NCBI GenBank assembly: GCA_019671005.1
Contig: CM033744.1
Coordinates: 5,360,208 to 5,424,207, forward strand
DNA length: 64,000 nt
Origin: Hibiscus mutabilis
Lineage: Eukaryota; Streptophyta; Magnoliopsida; Malvales; Malvaceae
Reading direction: 5' to 3'
Shown here: one piece after another, positions 13,563-25,882 of the stretch
Layout: the number at the start of each line of letters is the position of its first letter
Numbering within the stretch: the stretch's first letter is position 1
Program-made: the position numbers and the translations under genes
The notes under the pieces: generated by a model
Database searches by the model: none
What the model was told of the DNA's origin: nothing
What the model saw: only the letters and a program-made list of their open reading frames with translations

Positions 13563-14262
13563 TATACGTTTTCTATATTAGATTAACATAATTATTGTTG
13601 CATTCGATACATAAATGTAAAATTGCAACATGTTGATGAAGATATCAATGATTTGTGAATATTAAATCAAATCAAAAGTTCATGTATACAATTGGACCAA
13701 ACAATTCATGTATCACATTTTATCAAAATGCATGTATATTTTTAATATCTGTCGCTATTTAATAATGCTGATAAATTTTATTAAAAAGGAAAAAACAATT
13801 AAAAGAGTTATTCGTATAACATTTATTAATTGGTCAATTGATTAAAAATGTTAATATTATATTATCTTGTATAGGTTTGAATTTCAATATTTTTTCTTCA
13901 CTCAAACAAAAAATGAAATTGTAATTAAATACATGTTATCAAATTAATTAAAGAAATACGAAGATAAATAAGGTAATAAACAAACTCCAACAGTTAATAC
14001 TTAATAGAATGTTATGAAAAAAAGAAGTCTTATCCATAATTTTAGAAGAATCCAGATTAATTAAAGTTGCTAAATATCTTCCATCATTTTCAATTTTAAT
14101 TTCAAAATGTCATTTTCATATTCTTAAAAAGATATTTTTGGGGAGCCAAAATTAATTTCCATTAACATAAATAAACCAGTGACAAGACAAAGTGTGGCTC
14201 ACAAGACGAGAGCATGTTGGGTTGATACCTACGAGTAAGTTAAAAAATGAAAATTATATTTT

Positions 14263-14503
14263 TATACCCTTCTCTCTCTCAAAAAAGGACTAAACTAATC
14301 TTTAGTCCTTAAATTTGATATCTCAAATTGGTCCCTAAACATTTTTTTAATCCAGATTAGTCTTTGAACTTAGATTTTTGGTTATTAAAGGATTGAAACT
14401 GAGAAATTTACCAAGTCCAGAAAATAACATGGATCAGAAAAAACTTTAAGGACCAAACTGAGAAGGGTTACTAAATTCAAGGACTAAAAATGGTTTTACC
14501 CCT
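14263..14503. mobile_element. Foldback element just upstream of the bHLH gene
   Basis: The left arm contains TCTTTAGTCCTTAAATTTG and the right arm AAATTCAAGGACTAAAAATG, which are near reverse complements. Further in, CAAATTGGTCCCTAAAC pairs with TTTAAGGACCAAACTGAG. The right edge lies about 240 bp before the bHLH start codon, so the element sits in the proximal promoter region. Confidence 0.6.
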
Positions 14504-14608
14504 CCAATAAAATGCCATAATTTTATTTTATTAGTTTTGGGCCTCATCAGCTGCCTTTAAAAAGCTCATTTCTGCAACCCAAAGTTGAAGCCCTCAAGGC
14601 TAACATCT

Positions 14609-14622
14609 CCCCCCCCCCCCCC
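14609..14622 (+). repeat. Poly-C tract (C14) upstream of the bHLH gene
   Basis: An uninterrupted run of 14 C, followed by GCCC, about 120 bp upstream of the start codon. It stands out strongly in DNA this AT-rich. It could form an i-motif or G-quadruplex-like structure and is a likely slippage site. A TTATTTAAAC block at 14671-14680 is a weak TATA candidate downstream of it. Confidence 0.9.
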
Positions 14623-14742
14623 GCCCAACTCTTTGTTTTTTTTTGTTCTTGTTTTGGTCTTTGGGTATCTTATTTAAACAAATAATAATAAAACCTTTCT
14701 TTTCAGCTTTGTTGTGAAAGAGGAAGCAGCAGAGAAAAGAAA

Positions 14743-15918
14743 ATGGCACTAGAAGCTGTAGTTTTCCAGCAAGATTTGTTTGGTTACAGCAGCAAAGATC
14801 TGTACAGCTTGTTAGGAGGGAGTTTCAGCTATGAAGACGATGAAGACAAGCGTTTCGCTCAGCACAATCAAATTTCCGATGATGCTAATAATAGTTTTGT
14901 TAATGGAGATTATTGGGTTTCTTCTTCATCACCAACTTCAATGGCTCCACCATCTCATTTCAGCGGAGTTACTAACAATGTTAATGGATCATCCTCCTGC
15001 TGCGCCGAAACCGTCTCGACAGCGGCCGAGACGGCTTCGACTCGTCCCAAGAGACGTCGGCTCAAAACTCGTAAAAACAAGGAGGAGATTGAGAATCAAA
15101 GGATGACTCACATTGCTGTTGAACGCAATAGGAGAAGGCAAATGAATGAATATCTTTCTATTCTTCGTTCTCTCATGCCTGAATCTTATGTTCAAAGGGT
15201 ATTTTTCATTTTCTCTCTCTCTCACACACACACATATATATATATAATCGTAAGTTTTTTTTTTTGTTTTGATTAGGGTGATCAAGCGTCAATAATTGGA
15301 GGAGCCATCAATTTTGTGAAGGAGCTTGAGCAGTGTGTTCAGCTGTTGAGTGCTAAGAAAGAGGTGAACGAAAGATCAGAATATGGAAGTACTAGCGGCT
15401 GTTCATCACCTTTTGCAGAGTTCTTCACGTTTCCACAGTACTCGACTCGAGGCAATAATAATTCGATCAGGATGAACGAATCGATGGCCGAGAATCAATC
15501 CGCCGTAGCCGACATCGAAGTCACCATGGTGGAGAGCCATGCAAACCTCAGAATAAGATCGAAAAAGGGACCGGCACAGCTCTTGAAACTGGTTTCAGGG
15601 TTGAACAGTATGCGTCTCAATATCCTCCATCTCAATGTCACTACAGTTGATCAAACTGTACTCTATTCTCTCAGTCTCAAGGTTAGTATACATATACATA
15701 TACATAAACATATACATGTACATACACACATACATATACATATACATATACATACACATACACACATATGGTATTTAGATTTGTAGTACTATAATTTACT
15801 ATAATTGGTTGAAAAAATGCAGGTAGAAGATGATTGTAAGCTGACTTCAGCGGATGACATTGCAACCGCAGTAAACCAGCTGCTAGGTAGGATTCAAGAA
15901 GATGCTATGGTGAATTGA
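14743..15918 (+). CDS. bHLH transcription factor, bHLH94/96-like (subgroup Ia)
   Basis: Three exons join in frame: 14743-15198, 15277-15681 and 15823-15918, giving 318 residues with a TGA stop. The N-terminus MALEAVVFQQDLF is typical of Arabidopsis bHLH94/96. A basic cluster (RPKRRRLKTRK, about 101-111) precedes the bHLH domain (about 121-180). The His123-Glu127-Arg131 triad expected for E-box/G-box binding is present. The HLH follows the sharp turn at MPESYVQRGDQASIIGGAI, where intron 1 falls. The last 90 or so residues (VADIEVTMVESHANLRIRS onward) look like the ACT-like dimerisation region of this subgroup. It should act in the nucleus as a dimer. Relatives include the stomatal-lineage factors, but that role is not shown for this member. 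Length matches the family and nothing is broken. Both introns carry microsatellites. Confidence 0.93.
15219..15246. repeat. Microsatellite in bHLH intron 1 (CT/CA/TA)
   Basis: A compound run of CTCTCT, CACACA and TATATA lies inside the 78-bp first intron. The intron is very short, so length changes here shift a large fraction of it. Confidence 0.9.
15686..15776. repeat. (ACATAT)n-type minisatellite in bHLH intron 2
   Basis: The intron begins with about 90 bases of alternating purine-pyrimidine ACATAT/ACACAT units directly after the GT donor at 15682. It is a likely polymorphic repeat. Confidence 0.9.
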
Positions 15919-17231
15919 AAATTTACTGTGGTTTCTCATCCCATAATCCCACTGTAATTTGTAATTTCTCTTTAATTTCCACCTTCATATTATATGAAGC
16001 CTTTTTTACCATCAGGTTGTTCCCTGAAATGCTTACTTTGCCACTAATTCCCTCTCCGATTCCATTTTAGTGCTGCAGTTTGTTCATTTCTTAGGCCAGT
16101 TTACCATCAACTGTTTTAGAAAATTTACTGTTGGTTTCACTAGAATCATGTAATTTTCAAATAAAATTAAACTTTATTCCATTCTCTTTCCTTTTAAGGG
16201 TATGTAATGTATGTCACGGATCCGACCCAATCCGTTCGACTGCTCCATAAGTGTATAATTTAAAATTTTCCTCTCAAGGTAATATAGTAAATCTAAGTAA
16301 TTTTTTTTAAAGAAATTGGATTATATTCAAAGTGAAAAGGTTATAAAAAAATTATACCACAAACATTAAAATTTCAATGCATAAAATAAAATAATAAAGT
16401 CCTAAATATGTGAAAGATATTAAATTACAAGGCCTATCACTTTTAAAAGATCTAATAATCTTCTGATAAAAATTCAGCAATACTACTATTTTGACTAGAG
16501 TGCTCTAAGAAAGGAGCAAATTCTTTCACTACTTGATCTTGTCAAAACGGCAACACCACAAAAGAGAATAAATTTTTTTACTGACTACCGATCTTTGCTG
16601 CTAACAAAGCTCGAGTGATATTCGTCATAAGAACGTTAAACTGCTAAAAGCAGATAACAATGTCACAAAGACAGACTAACACTGCCATAAAAACATACGA
16701 ATGAACTGTCATAGAAACAGACGAAAAAACTGTAAAAAAAATATATATATATAAGATGAAACTGGCAAAGTAAAAAAAAAAAAAACTTACAAATAAAATT
16801 CATCAACAAAGATAAATTTTTATTTATATACAAAACCGGCTGCCGTTGATGAAAAATTTAAGTATTTTTTTAAAATAAAATTTTACGCGTTAAGTCTTTA
16901 TCATTGTACCCATAACTTACGGATAATAATCCGAATATTCGGTTATATCAAACATTCAAGATATGTAGTATAGTTTGGTTGCCGACTACATTAAAGTTAT
17001 GTGAACCACTCAACGAACCATTGAATATTCAAGAATCAAGATTATCACTATTCAAAAAAAATCAAGATTATCAAGAAAGTTAGGGTTCATGCATTTTCTT
17101 CTCAACAGAAGTTCAAAGGAGACTATGGCCACTTACGAGAAGTGAAGTACTAAAACTAAAGGCTGCCATATGAACAGCTTTGGAAAGGATAATGTAAAAC
17201 TTTTTCTCCTTTTTGTAATTATTTTTTTGAC

Positions 17232-18060
17232 TTAATATATAAATAAGTGTCTAAGCTATACTTCTTGTGAACTTTAGGTGTTTAAATTTTTTTTTTGGTA
17301 AAAATAAGTGATTAACGTTTATACCGTCACAAATTGAAGTGTTTGATCGTTAAGGGGTGTTTTAAAATAATATGTTATCCAATCAATGCTTGACACGTGT
17401 CAATAATTTTAAATTTTTTTTTAAAAAATTTGACCCCCAATTTTCAATTTTTCAAAAAATCTCAAAATTCCCCAAATTTTACAAACCAGTCCACAAATCC
17501 CTAAAAATTTTCAAACACCAAATCACCGCCCTTGAGTACACCCCTTTGGTTGTCCGAGCTAGCCAGTCATTTCTCCCAACATGACATTGTCGGAAAACGA
17601 ATAACGACATACGAGCCGAACATCGATATTGTGTTCTCCGTTTGACGTTCGTCTGACACGTCGTTCATCGTTTTCTGGCGATGCCATGTTGGGGAAAATG
17701 ATCGGCTAGGTTTGACAACCAAAGGGTTGGTCTCGTGGAGGACGATCGACAGTGGAAGTGGTATAGATTTGGGGTTTAGAGTTGGAAATTTTGTAGATTT
17801 TGGGACTTTTAGTAAAAATGGGGGAATTTTGAGGTTTTCTAAAAAATCAAAAATTTTAGGTAAAAAAGTGTTTTAAAATTTTAATTTTGAAAAAAAATAA
17901 AATAAACATGTCACGTGTCGTGTTTTGATTGGTTAAAGAATTTTTTTAACGACAGTTAACTACTATGTGCCTAAACTTGACGAAATAAAACATTAGATAC
18001 TTATATTACCAAAATATAGGTTAATCACCTAAAGTTCACAAAACATATAATTTATATTAA
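17232..18060. mobile_element. Large foldback element, about 830 bp
   Basis: The two halves are imperfect inverted repeats. TGTGAACTTTAGGTG near 17266 pairs with CACCTAAAGTTCACAAA near 18027. GACACGTGTC near 17392 pairs with GTCACGTGTC near 17910. TTGGTTGTCCGAGCTAGCC near 17547 pairs with GGCTAGGTTTGACAACCAA near 17705. The centre is GC-richer than the arms. It has no clear transposase, so it is probably a non-autonomous Mutator-like or other foldback transposon. A target duplication was not resolved. Confidence 0.65.
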
Positions 18061-19371
18061 CCCTTATTTTATACCGGAACATCAGAAGCCAAAGTAGAAA
18101 AAAAAGCACACCAAGATATCATGAAAATTTGTTTTGAACCAAAATATTTGCCCTTACTAACAATGATTATTGCCTTTTCCACTGTATTAATGTGACTTGA
18201 AAGTTCAAATCCAAATCATTTGTGCATGGGGGGTACTCACGGCCCGTGAATTTAGTACGATGTTCACGTTCGAATCCCAAGGTGAAAAATATGATAATAA
18301 ATAAAGTTGATATGTTGGTGGGGCTTTGATTCTCTTTTAGATTGCAGCAGAACGTAGAAATCGTAATAAAGTTTTTTATTATATTGGTTTCTTTCGAATC
18401 ATGCAATATAAACAAGGGAGGATCTGAATGAGAAATAGTGAGGTTAAGGTGGTTTAAAGATTTAGAAAGTTTTTTGTGTTAAAGTTATTTTTTTTAATTT
18501 TCTTATATTTATTGTGCATGTGATAGACTAATTTTTAAATAAAAATAGTATAATATGAACAAAATTTATAAAATACACCAATATTTTATTTTTCTCATAT
18601 TCTTCGCAACTAGTTCATAACTACAGCTAAGAAGGGGCGGATCTAGAAATTTCAACTTGATAGTTCACTGATCATTATAATAATTTAGAATCAATTTACC
18701 CCAGTGTAATAATGTATTAATAAGAGATAATTGTTGTGCAATCAAATATGATTTATAGTGAGACATATTGACATTGAAGAACCAATGTATATTGTGTAAA
18801 TATGTTTATGAGATTATTATAATTATTTTACACCGATGTAATTGTGTTTTAGAGAGTAGACAAACTTACTATAGTAAAAATAAGTATTGATAGTGACAAT
18901 TGTTGTGCAAACAAACATAAGTTATATATTTCAAAACCGATTTGGAGTTCAAGGATTTTTCAAAAAGATTATGAAATCAAAATCGTTAGGTTTCAAATAT
19001 TGAAACCGATTACAACTTATTAGAAACAAAAGAATCAAAGAGAAATTTAGGTTTTAAAATGGTTTGAACCAGAAGAGTTTTTCCAAATTAAGATGATTAC
19101 ATGATTATAAAAAATTGTTTTTGGAGGGAAATATGTTTATTTGAGAACTAAAAAATATTTTGCTATTTTTAATTTAATTTAATTTAAATTGTAATTTTTT
19201 AAAATTTTTAAATAAAAATTTTAGTTAAATTATTTGATATGAGTGTCAATGTATTTAACCAAGATTTTTTAATGGACAAACAATTATACTTTAAATAGTT
19301 TTAGAATGATGGTTTTATATAACCAAAAATAATTTAGGAGCTCAAAGCAAACAAAATTTCTTAATATTTTT

Positions 19372-19967
19372 TAGGATAAACTACACTGGTAGTCAATGAA
19401 CTTTTAAGACGTTTTTACTTTGGTCACTAAAATCAAAAACTTTCATTACAGACAGTAAACTTTTGATTTGATTTCATTACGGTCATCTCCGTTAGAAAAT
19501 GCTGACGTCGCCGATCATTCCCAACGGCGAGAATTACTCCATTGGCCAAAAGGTTAATAAAGTTTAGTTTCAAGCTAATTTGACAGTTAATAATGATAGA
19601 TCAAAAAGTTAATTTTTAATTTTAAATGAGATTTTTATTTCTGATTCACCAATTTAACCGCCAGATCAACTTAAAACTAAATTATGTTAAACTTTTGACA
19701 AAACAAATCTTTCCCTTCGTTGAAATTGATAAACCGTTATGTTAATCGAAAGTTTGATCTTGGCAATACCTATAAATTTGAAAAATCAAGGTTCTTGTTG
19801 GAAAGAATATTTAACGTGTCACATTATCATTGCTTAATAGGGTTAATGGTAGTGACCATAATGAAAACAAATTAAAAATTTAGCGATTGTAATGAAAATG
19901 TTTCAATTCTGGTTACCAAACTGAAAGCAACCTAAAAATTTAGTGATTACTAACGTAGTTTATCCTA
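19372..19967. mobile_element. Foldback / MITE-like element, about 600 bp
   Basis: The ends TAGGATAAACTACACTGGT and TAACGTAGTTTATCCTA are inverted. Further in, TTACGGTCATCTCCGTTAG pairs loosely with the AGGGTTAATGGTAGTGACCA region, and CTTTCATTACA pairs with TGTAATGAAAATG. It is non-coding; T-runs on both flanks make the target duplication ambiguous. Confidence 0.65.
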
Positions 19968-20039
19968 TTTTTTAATGGTAGGTCACTTGACCTACCATGC
20001 ACAATGGTGCATCTGCCCATCAGCTAAGCGTTGGACCAG

Positions 20040-20490
20040 ATAGAGTCGAGTAAAAAAAGTTCAGGTTAGTCGAGTTTACGAGTCCTATTTTACGACTTAA
20101 ACTTTATTTGAAATTTTTTTGATTCGAGTCAAGTTCTGGAATTTCAGTACAAATTTATTTGTAATTATATACAATGCTATAGTACAAATTGATTCCAATT
20201 TAAACGACTTTCTATATCCATATACGATATACAAATATATTTCTTCATATTTTTTCACTTGTGATATATATAATATATCAGACAGAGTTGAGGGACTTGA
20301 CTTGAACTTGAAAACTGATCTAATATTTACTAAAATTTCGAGTTATTTGAACTCCCATAATATAACTTAAAATTTATTTGAATTTTTTCAAGTCGAATTT
20401 ATGAAAGTTTGATTCGAGTCAAGTCGAGTTTTTTTGCATCAAGTTGAGTTAAAAAATTCAATTTATTCTAGTTGAGTTTTGTTCATCCCT
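20040..20490. repeat. Dispersed repeat family E, copy 2
   Basis: This shares TTATTTGAAATTTTTTTGATT, GAGTCAAGT, TTGTAATTATATACAATG, a central ATATAC block, and a TTGTTCATCCCTACCC end with copies at 11050 and 22196 (the latter in the opposite direction). GAGTCGAGTAAAAAAAG at the left and CAAGTTGAGTTAAAAAATTC at the right suggest terminal repeats. Confidence 0.5.
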
Positions 20491-21109
20491 ACCCTGAGCT
20501 ATTTTCTATTATTCTATCGTAAACATTTAACTTGACTAATTTAGACCCTCCTTTTTTTAGAGGCTTTGTGTAGTTGCTCCTATTGCACTTGTTTAAAACC
20601 AACCTTGAGTGAGATTATTGTCTTCGCAAAAACAAAAAAAAGATTATGATAAAATTATTCTCTAATCCTTCAAAAATATATAATTTATTATTTAAAATCT
20701 TTAAATTGATCCATTGAGTTCCGTCCCTTAATATAAATATATTTTTCTTTTTCAAAAAATGTTTAATGTTAATTTTGATTCATGAACTATACTTATTTCC
20801 TCAATTTGAAATCCAATTTTTTTTCGACTTACTTTAGTTTCAAAAAAATATTTATATCCTATTTTACCAAGAAAAATATTGACATCCAATAAAAATATAT
20901 TATGCGTCATGTTTTTATTGACAATTTTTTTAAACAATCGTAACTGGGTTTCATTAATAAAATAATAGAAAAAAATAGAATTACAACGCATCTAAGCATA
21001 GAGAGCAAATTGGGAACAATATTTACCCAACAACTCATACATAAAACAACAATATTAAACTAAAAAATACGAAGAAAAATCAAATATTCCTTTGGCGTCA
21101 CAACCCAGT

Positions 21110-21215
21110 AACCTTCATAAAACTTCTTGTCTCTGTCGAACGCAACGCTTTACGAAATGATGAAGGAGTGGTAAGCGAACCAAACTATCCGACAATCTAA
21201 GTATTAAAGTGAGAC
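21110..21215 (-). repeat. Dispersed repeat family D, copy 3 (minus strand)
   Basis: Read on the minus strand, this carries the same ordered words as 13330-13400: GATAGTTTGGTTCGCT, CACTCCTTCATC, GCGTTCGACAGAGACAAG. It is a partial copy. Confidence 0.5.
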
Positions 21216-22195
21216 AACAACCCGAAATACAAAATGTAAGAAAATGAGTATAATTAAAGCATTAAGCCACCAACAACAAATTGGTCTAATAAGATGAGAC
21301 ACTAGATCTCTTAAGCAAGGTTAGAAGTTCAAATTTGGACTTTGTGAATGAAGCAAATTGAGTTAGGGGGATCGCTCTCATAATGAGCCTCTACAGTAGT
21401 TGATAATAATAATTTTTAAATACAAGAAATGTTGAATGCAATAATCATAACTCCAAAATGACATTGTTGAGAGTTATAATCATAACTCCGAACATAAATC
21501 ATAAACCTAAAATAGACAGAGAATGGAACACACCAAAATAATAATAATTTTTTATATTCAAAACAGATAAGAATCAAGTGTGAATGCAAAAGTGGTGGTT
21601 TAAGGTATAAATCAAAATAGATAAATAACAAATATGGATAACTGTAATTGAAAAGAATGTAAAATGGACCAAAGAGGATGTTTGGTCACTGTACAACTTT
21701 ACAGATGGACCACTAAATCAACTTATTAACAAAAACAAAAGTGGTGGTAGAAATAATATTCATGTCAATTATGCTTAGGGATAGTTTTATAATATTTAGG
21801 GTTTTTTTTCTTTCCATTTGTTGAATTTCTTTTATTAATGTGTCCCTTTTCACATGCATTGTAGAAGGGTCTAAAGTCCCGATATAGGTGAACTATAAAA
21901 TCATGTTTTATTTATACATTATACCCTCTAATGTTTATTTTATTTCAGAAAAGATTCCAATCTTATATATTTCCCCAATAATTTTCTTTGTTGCTTTTCC
22001 TCATTTGTTTTCATCTTTTTGTATTTTAGTGACTTGAAATGATTCTAAGTTTCTCAACCCTAATCCTCTTTCTCTCTCTTCTTGTAATTAATTAATTTTT
22101 ATAAAGTAAGTAAATCTAATGCATTAACTGTCAATTATTGTTTTTAAAAACATTATATATATATATATGTCTATAAACACTAGATAAGCCAACCC

Positions 22196-22655
22196 TATAC
22201 ATAGGGTGGACAAAGCTAGACTCAAAAAACCCAAAATTTTTGACTCAGACTCAAAATTTTTTTAAATAAAGTTTGAATTATAAAATAAAAATTCGAATAA
22301 CTTAAAATTTTTAATAATTAGTGGATTAATTTTTAAGTTCGAGTCCAGTCCCTTAATTTTTCCTGATATATATATCGATATAAAAAATGAAGAAATATAT
22401 ATATATATATATATATATATGCATATCTTATATGATTAGAGAAAGTTGTTTAAATTAGAATCAAACCGTACTATAACATGTTAAATAATTACAATTAATT
22501 TTTTTATAGGAACTCGAAAACTTGACTAGAATTTCATAACTTGACTCAAATAAAAAAAACTTCAAATAAAGTTTGAGTTGTAAAATATGACGCGTCAACT
22601 CGAATAACTCAAAATTTTTTGACTCGACTCGATTGAATGCTCACCCTTACCTATA
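22196..22655. mobile_element. Foldback element of family E, copy 3, with AT-repeat core
   Basis: The left end AGGGTGGACAAAGCTAGACTC and the right end GACTCGATTGAATGCTCACCC are imperfect inverted repeats. Further in, CAAAATTTTTGACTC is mirrored at the right. The centre holds an (AT)n run at 22395-22420. It is homologous to 20040-20490 and 11050-11560. Confidence 0.6.
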
Positions 22656-25380
22656 CCATATAATGCCAAACAACATGAAAGGGAAAGCTTTAATTGAAAA
22701 ACAAATTAAACATAAAAATGAATGTACCAAAATGAAAAAAAAAATGGTGCGAGTTTCTTATCTTGTAAAAAGGAAATAAAAATGGGTCAAATTATGTCTC
22801 TAGTCCCTGCATTTTAATAATAATTTGACAGCATTAGTATTTTGCGTCAAACTTGTCATTAATACCGAAGTCAAAAGCAAGTCATTATGAATTAAATCTA
22901 AAAGTTTGCTAAAGTACGGGGACAAAAATACTAAAAATAGATATTGAATACTAAATTATCAGGTTTTAGATCATTTAACATATTACCATGGACAGAGCTA
23001 TTAAGGATATGGGAGAGGCTCGTGATAATTTTATTCCTTTCTAGTTTGAGTACTTGTCGAATCAAATTTGTCTCTCCAAATTTTAGATTCGAATATTTAT
23101 TAAGTCTCTGTTAATTTTGAAGGCGGATCACTTTACCCCTTCCATCCCTACATACAATGGAATAAAAAAAAGTTATAAAGGCAAGGGGAAAGGAATAAGT
23201 AAAACTATATATATAGTGATTTAATTTCCTTCTATCAAACAGAATAAAGCAAAAGAGATTGTAATGTCACTAACAAAAGAAAGTGACTAAAATTACCAAG
23301 AAACATAGAATTTGAAAAGGGGAACTTTTAAAAGAACGACATACATTGATCTTTGAGTAAGTTTGAATGGCCGAAAGGTATATAAAGAAAATGACTTTAG
23401 GATCAACATAAGGACGGACCGAAACAATGTCCAATGCTAAAACTTTTCACTTTGAGAAATCTTTCCATTAAGTTTCAAGAAGAAATAGAACTGGATATTC
23501 GTTGATTCCATGCTTTGTAAACAGTGCAGATGTCGAAAGTCTAAATGATTGCACTGTCAATAGTATCCTTTATGTCCGCAACCGCGATAAACGCAATATG
23601 ATTGCAGATGCAATTTAAATCCCTGAATGGAAATAAAGTGATCTTCAAGAAAATGATTGGCATTATCCTTTGAACAAATAGCAGGATTTTCCAGTTTCCA
23701 CCGTGGGTCTATCAGTTTCCATTGTCATAATCAGTAGTTCTCAGTTGCAGAAGCAGTGAAGAAACATGGAATTTTGCAGGCTGATATAATATTATATCTC
23801 TTCAAAAAGTTCAATTAATATTATGCGAAAGCTTGTCTGCTGTTCAAACATAAATTCAAGCAGTTATTGCAGAAATAGAACAGTCCACTGATGTTGTAAA
23901 CCCTTTCTAGGTATAAATGTTTTCCTACCTGCATCTCCATATCTATGTGTTAGAGATGCTTGTATCACTTTTTCCTTATTCTATCATAATTTAATTACTT
24001 TTTTATTTCAAATAATTGTATTGTTAATGTTTACAAAGTTAGTATTCGAATATCAATCTCATAAGTATCATACTAATTTTTATTAATCAAATCATTTTTT
24101 AAAAATACGAAACATCTAAGTCATACAAATAAATAAACCTATTCATTGATAAGAAATATTTGAATTCGAAAATAATACAAACCTAAATAATAAATATCCA
24201 AGTTGTCTATATACAGATGCTCCAAGTATTGACTGATGATACTTTTTTACTTCTTTTGACTCGGACAATGTATTTTACCGAGTCTAAAATCAGCTGTTTT
24301 GTAAAAACTACTCAAGACCGAGTATGTGGCATATTTGACCATTTTCTCCGTATACTAGGTTTGACTCTTTTTTTGGTTATATGTCGACTCGTTTGACCGA
24401 GTTGACTCCCGAGCAAATCAGATCAAATTCATGTATTCCAAGTTCTAACACAAGTTTTCTCTACAGTTTTACTCTAATTCCTCACCGTTCGCCATTGCTT
24501 CAACGACAAAAATATTTGCAGAAGATATGTCGTCAGCTCCCATTTGTTACTTAACTTCATGCAAAGCTTGGGACGTCAATTTGAACCAGAAGACAGTTTC
24601 TGGCCATCGAGGATACTTGAGATCAACACTAATGCAACTTTTATTCATAGTACTAAGTTGCGGTTGTGATTGAGATTTGTTTTTGAAAAATCATTATGTT
24701 TCTAACTTACGGTTGTAGTTATAGTGTTGCCGTGAACTTGAAAGTTATTACAATATAACTGTTACGTTGTGTTACGATCGTAACTTAATACTATGCTTTC
24801 ATTACCTCTCGAACATTCATAATTCATTACATATCTTTTATGAATGTCAATTGAGTATCGTAGTTTGGTCCCGGTAGTTCAATCATTTGATAAACAGAGT
24901 CATTATTTGATAAATGATCATTATGAGTCGGATTCAATAGAATTTTATCAATCTTTTTTTCAGTCGTTAAGGTAGAGAACTGAACAAAGAATTCTCTTTC
25001 TTTATTATCAATTGAATCACTGTTCCCAACCCAGGAGAATCACACTTTCTCCAATATTTGACTCTTAGAAAGAAGGTTATTAAAAACAAAAGAAAAAATA
25101 ATTTAAATTCGGATATCGTTATTCTAATATATAAAAGGAATATGCTCTAAGACGAAAGGCTTCGAACCTCCGGATAGCGGGACCAAAACCTGTTGCCCCA
25201 CAACAACATGTTAACAAAGAAGGATGAGGAAAGAAGTCGAGCATGAGAAGAAATATAATCCAAGAGGAATCCCACAAGCTACCACTCGAATAGTTGTTAA
25301 ACGACATCGTAACAAGAGACTAAAATGATACCTGCGTGTAGGGCATATTGGACTTCATGCGAATTCCAATTTACCGTTCC

Positions 25381-25635
25381 ATGGTAGACGAAATCGTTGG
25401 TTGTGCGTTTCGCAGGGTGGCGAGGGAATGTTATAAGGTCCAGAAAGTGTTGAGAATACGGACGTAGATCGAGGCGATGGTGGATGAAGAGCTTAATTTG
25501 GCAGAAGGGGATGCGTATTGTATCGACGTGGAGGTGAGGAAAGTGATGGTTGAAGAGGCGATTGTCGAGAACTTATTATGTTCGATTTGTTTGGCCGAGT
25601 TCTTGACATTGCAAGAACTCAACGTTATTTATTGA
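25381..25635 (+). pseudogene. Possible decayed coding fragment with RING-like end
   Basis: From the ATG at 25381 the frame reads about 28 residues, hits a TAG, then runs in the same frame for another 55 residues to TGA at 25635. Composition is protein-like (many Glu, Val, Arg; GC-richer than its surroundings) and the tail reads CSICLAEF, reminiscent of the first Cys pair of RING domains. The rest of a RING (His and later Cys residues) is missing. Upstream, 25140-25230 also looks like diverged coding sequence. I do not recognise the parent gene; this could also be part of an unidentified transposon. Confidence 0.3.
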
Positions 25636-25828
25636 GAGGTCATTTAAAAATGTTAAAATTTAGGGGTCAATAGTATAAATTATATGTTTTTAAAGGATTA
25701 AATATAATTTTATCATTACTCTAACATATTTTTTTAATTTTAAAATTTATGGGGGCTGTGACCTCACCGGTCACTTTTGAGTACCGCCACTCGTTCTAAG
25801 AGGGTTTGAAGATTAGTGGTACACCGTG

Positions 25829-25882
25829 CTCTAATCGTGGCATTAGATCTTGGCTAAAGAAATGCAGCAAGAAATTGTCCTA
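25829..25882. repeat. Left copy of a ~54-bp duplication flanking the gag-protease element
   Basis: The segment beginning CTCTAATCGTGGCATTAGA and ending at TCCTA next to the first LTR recurs at 30144-30197, directly after the second LTR, with about three differences. See the corresponding finding. Confidence 0.85.

Larger units (their letters stand above)
3787..14600. other. Intergenic DNA with scattered foldback elements, no gene seen
   Basis: This is AT-rich DNA of about 11 kb without a supported gene. The longest open frames lie in low-complexity or repeat sequence. It holds the TA microsatellite at 4257 and the elements listed separately at 4651, 5971, 6737, 10700, 11050, 13200 and 14263. 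The segment at 4300-4480 is less AT-rich and contains a short palindrome (GGGGGCAATGGCCCCC), but no protein family is recognisable. Confidence 0.6.
15919..25380. other. Intergenic DNA with foldback elements, no gene seen
   Basis: The stretch downstream of the bHLH gene has no supported coding sequence. The first 300 bases are probably 3' UTR, with an AATAAA-type word near 16160. It includes the elements at 17232, 19372, 20040, 21110 and 22196. A sequence at 16300-16450 (CAAAGTGAAAAGG...ATTATACCACAAAC...) recurs in diverged form at 36860-36990. The part at 23200-24640 is less AT-biased but matches no family I recognise. Confidence 0.55.

Noticed and set aside
18215..18285. B-box-like GTTCGAATCCC on the plus strand
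   Set aside because: No convincing A-box at the proper distance and no tRNA cloverleaf could be drawn.
21275..21375. Possible plus-strand SINE head (TTGGTCTAATAAGATGAGAC)
   Set aside because: Only a loose resemblance to tRNA boxes; no second copy or target duplication seen.
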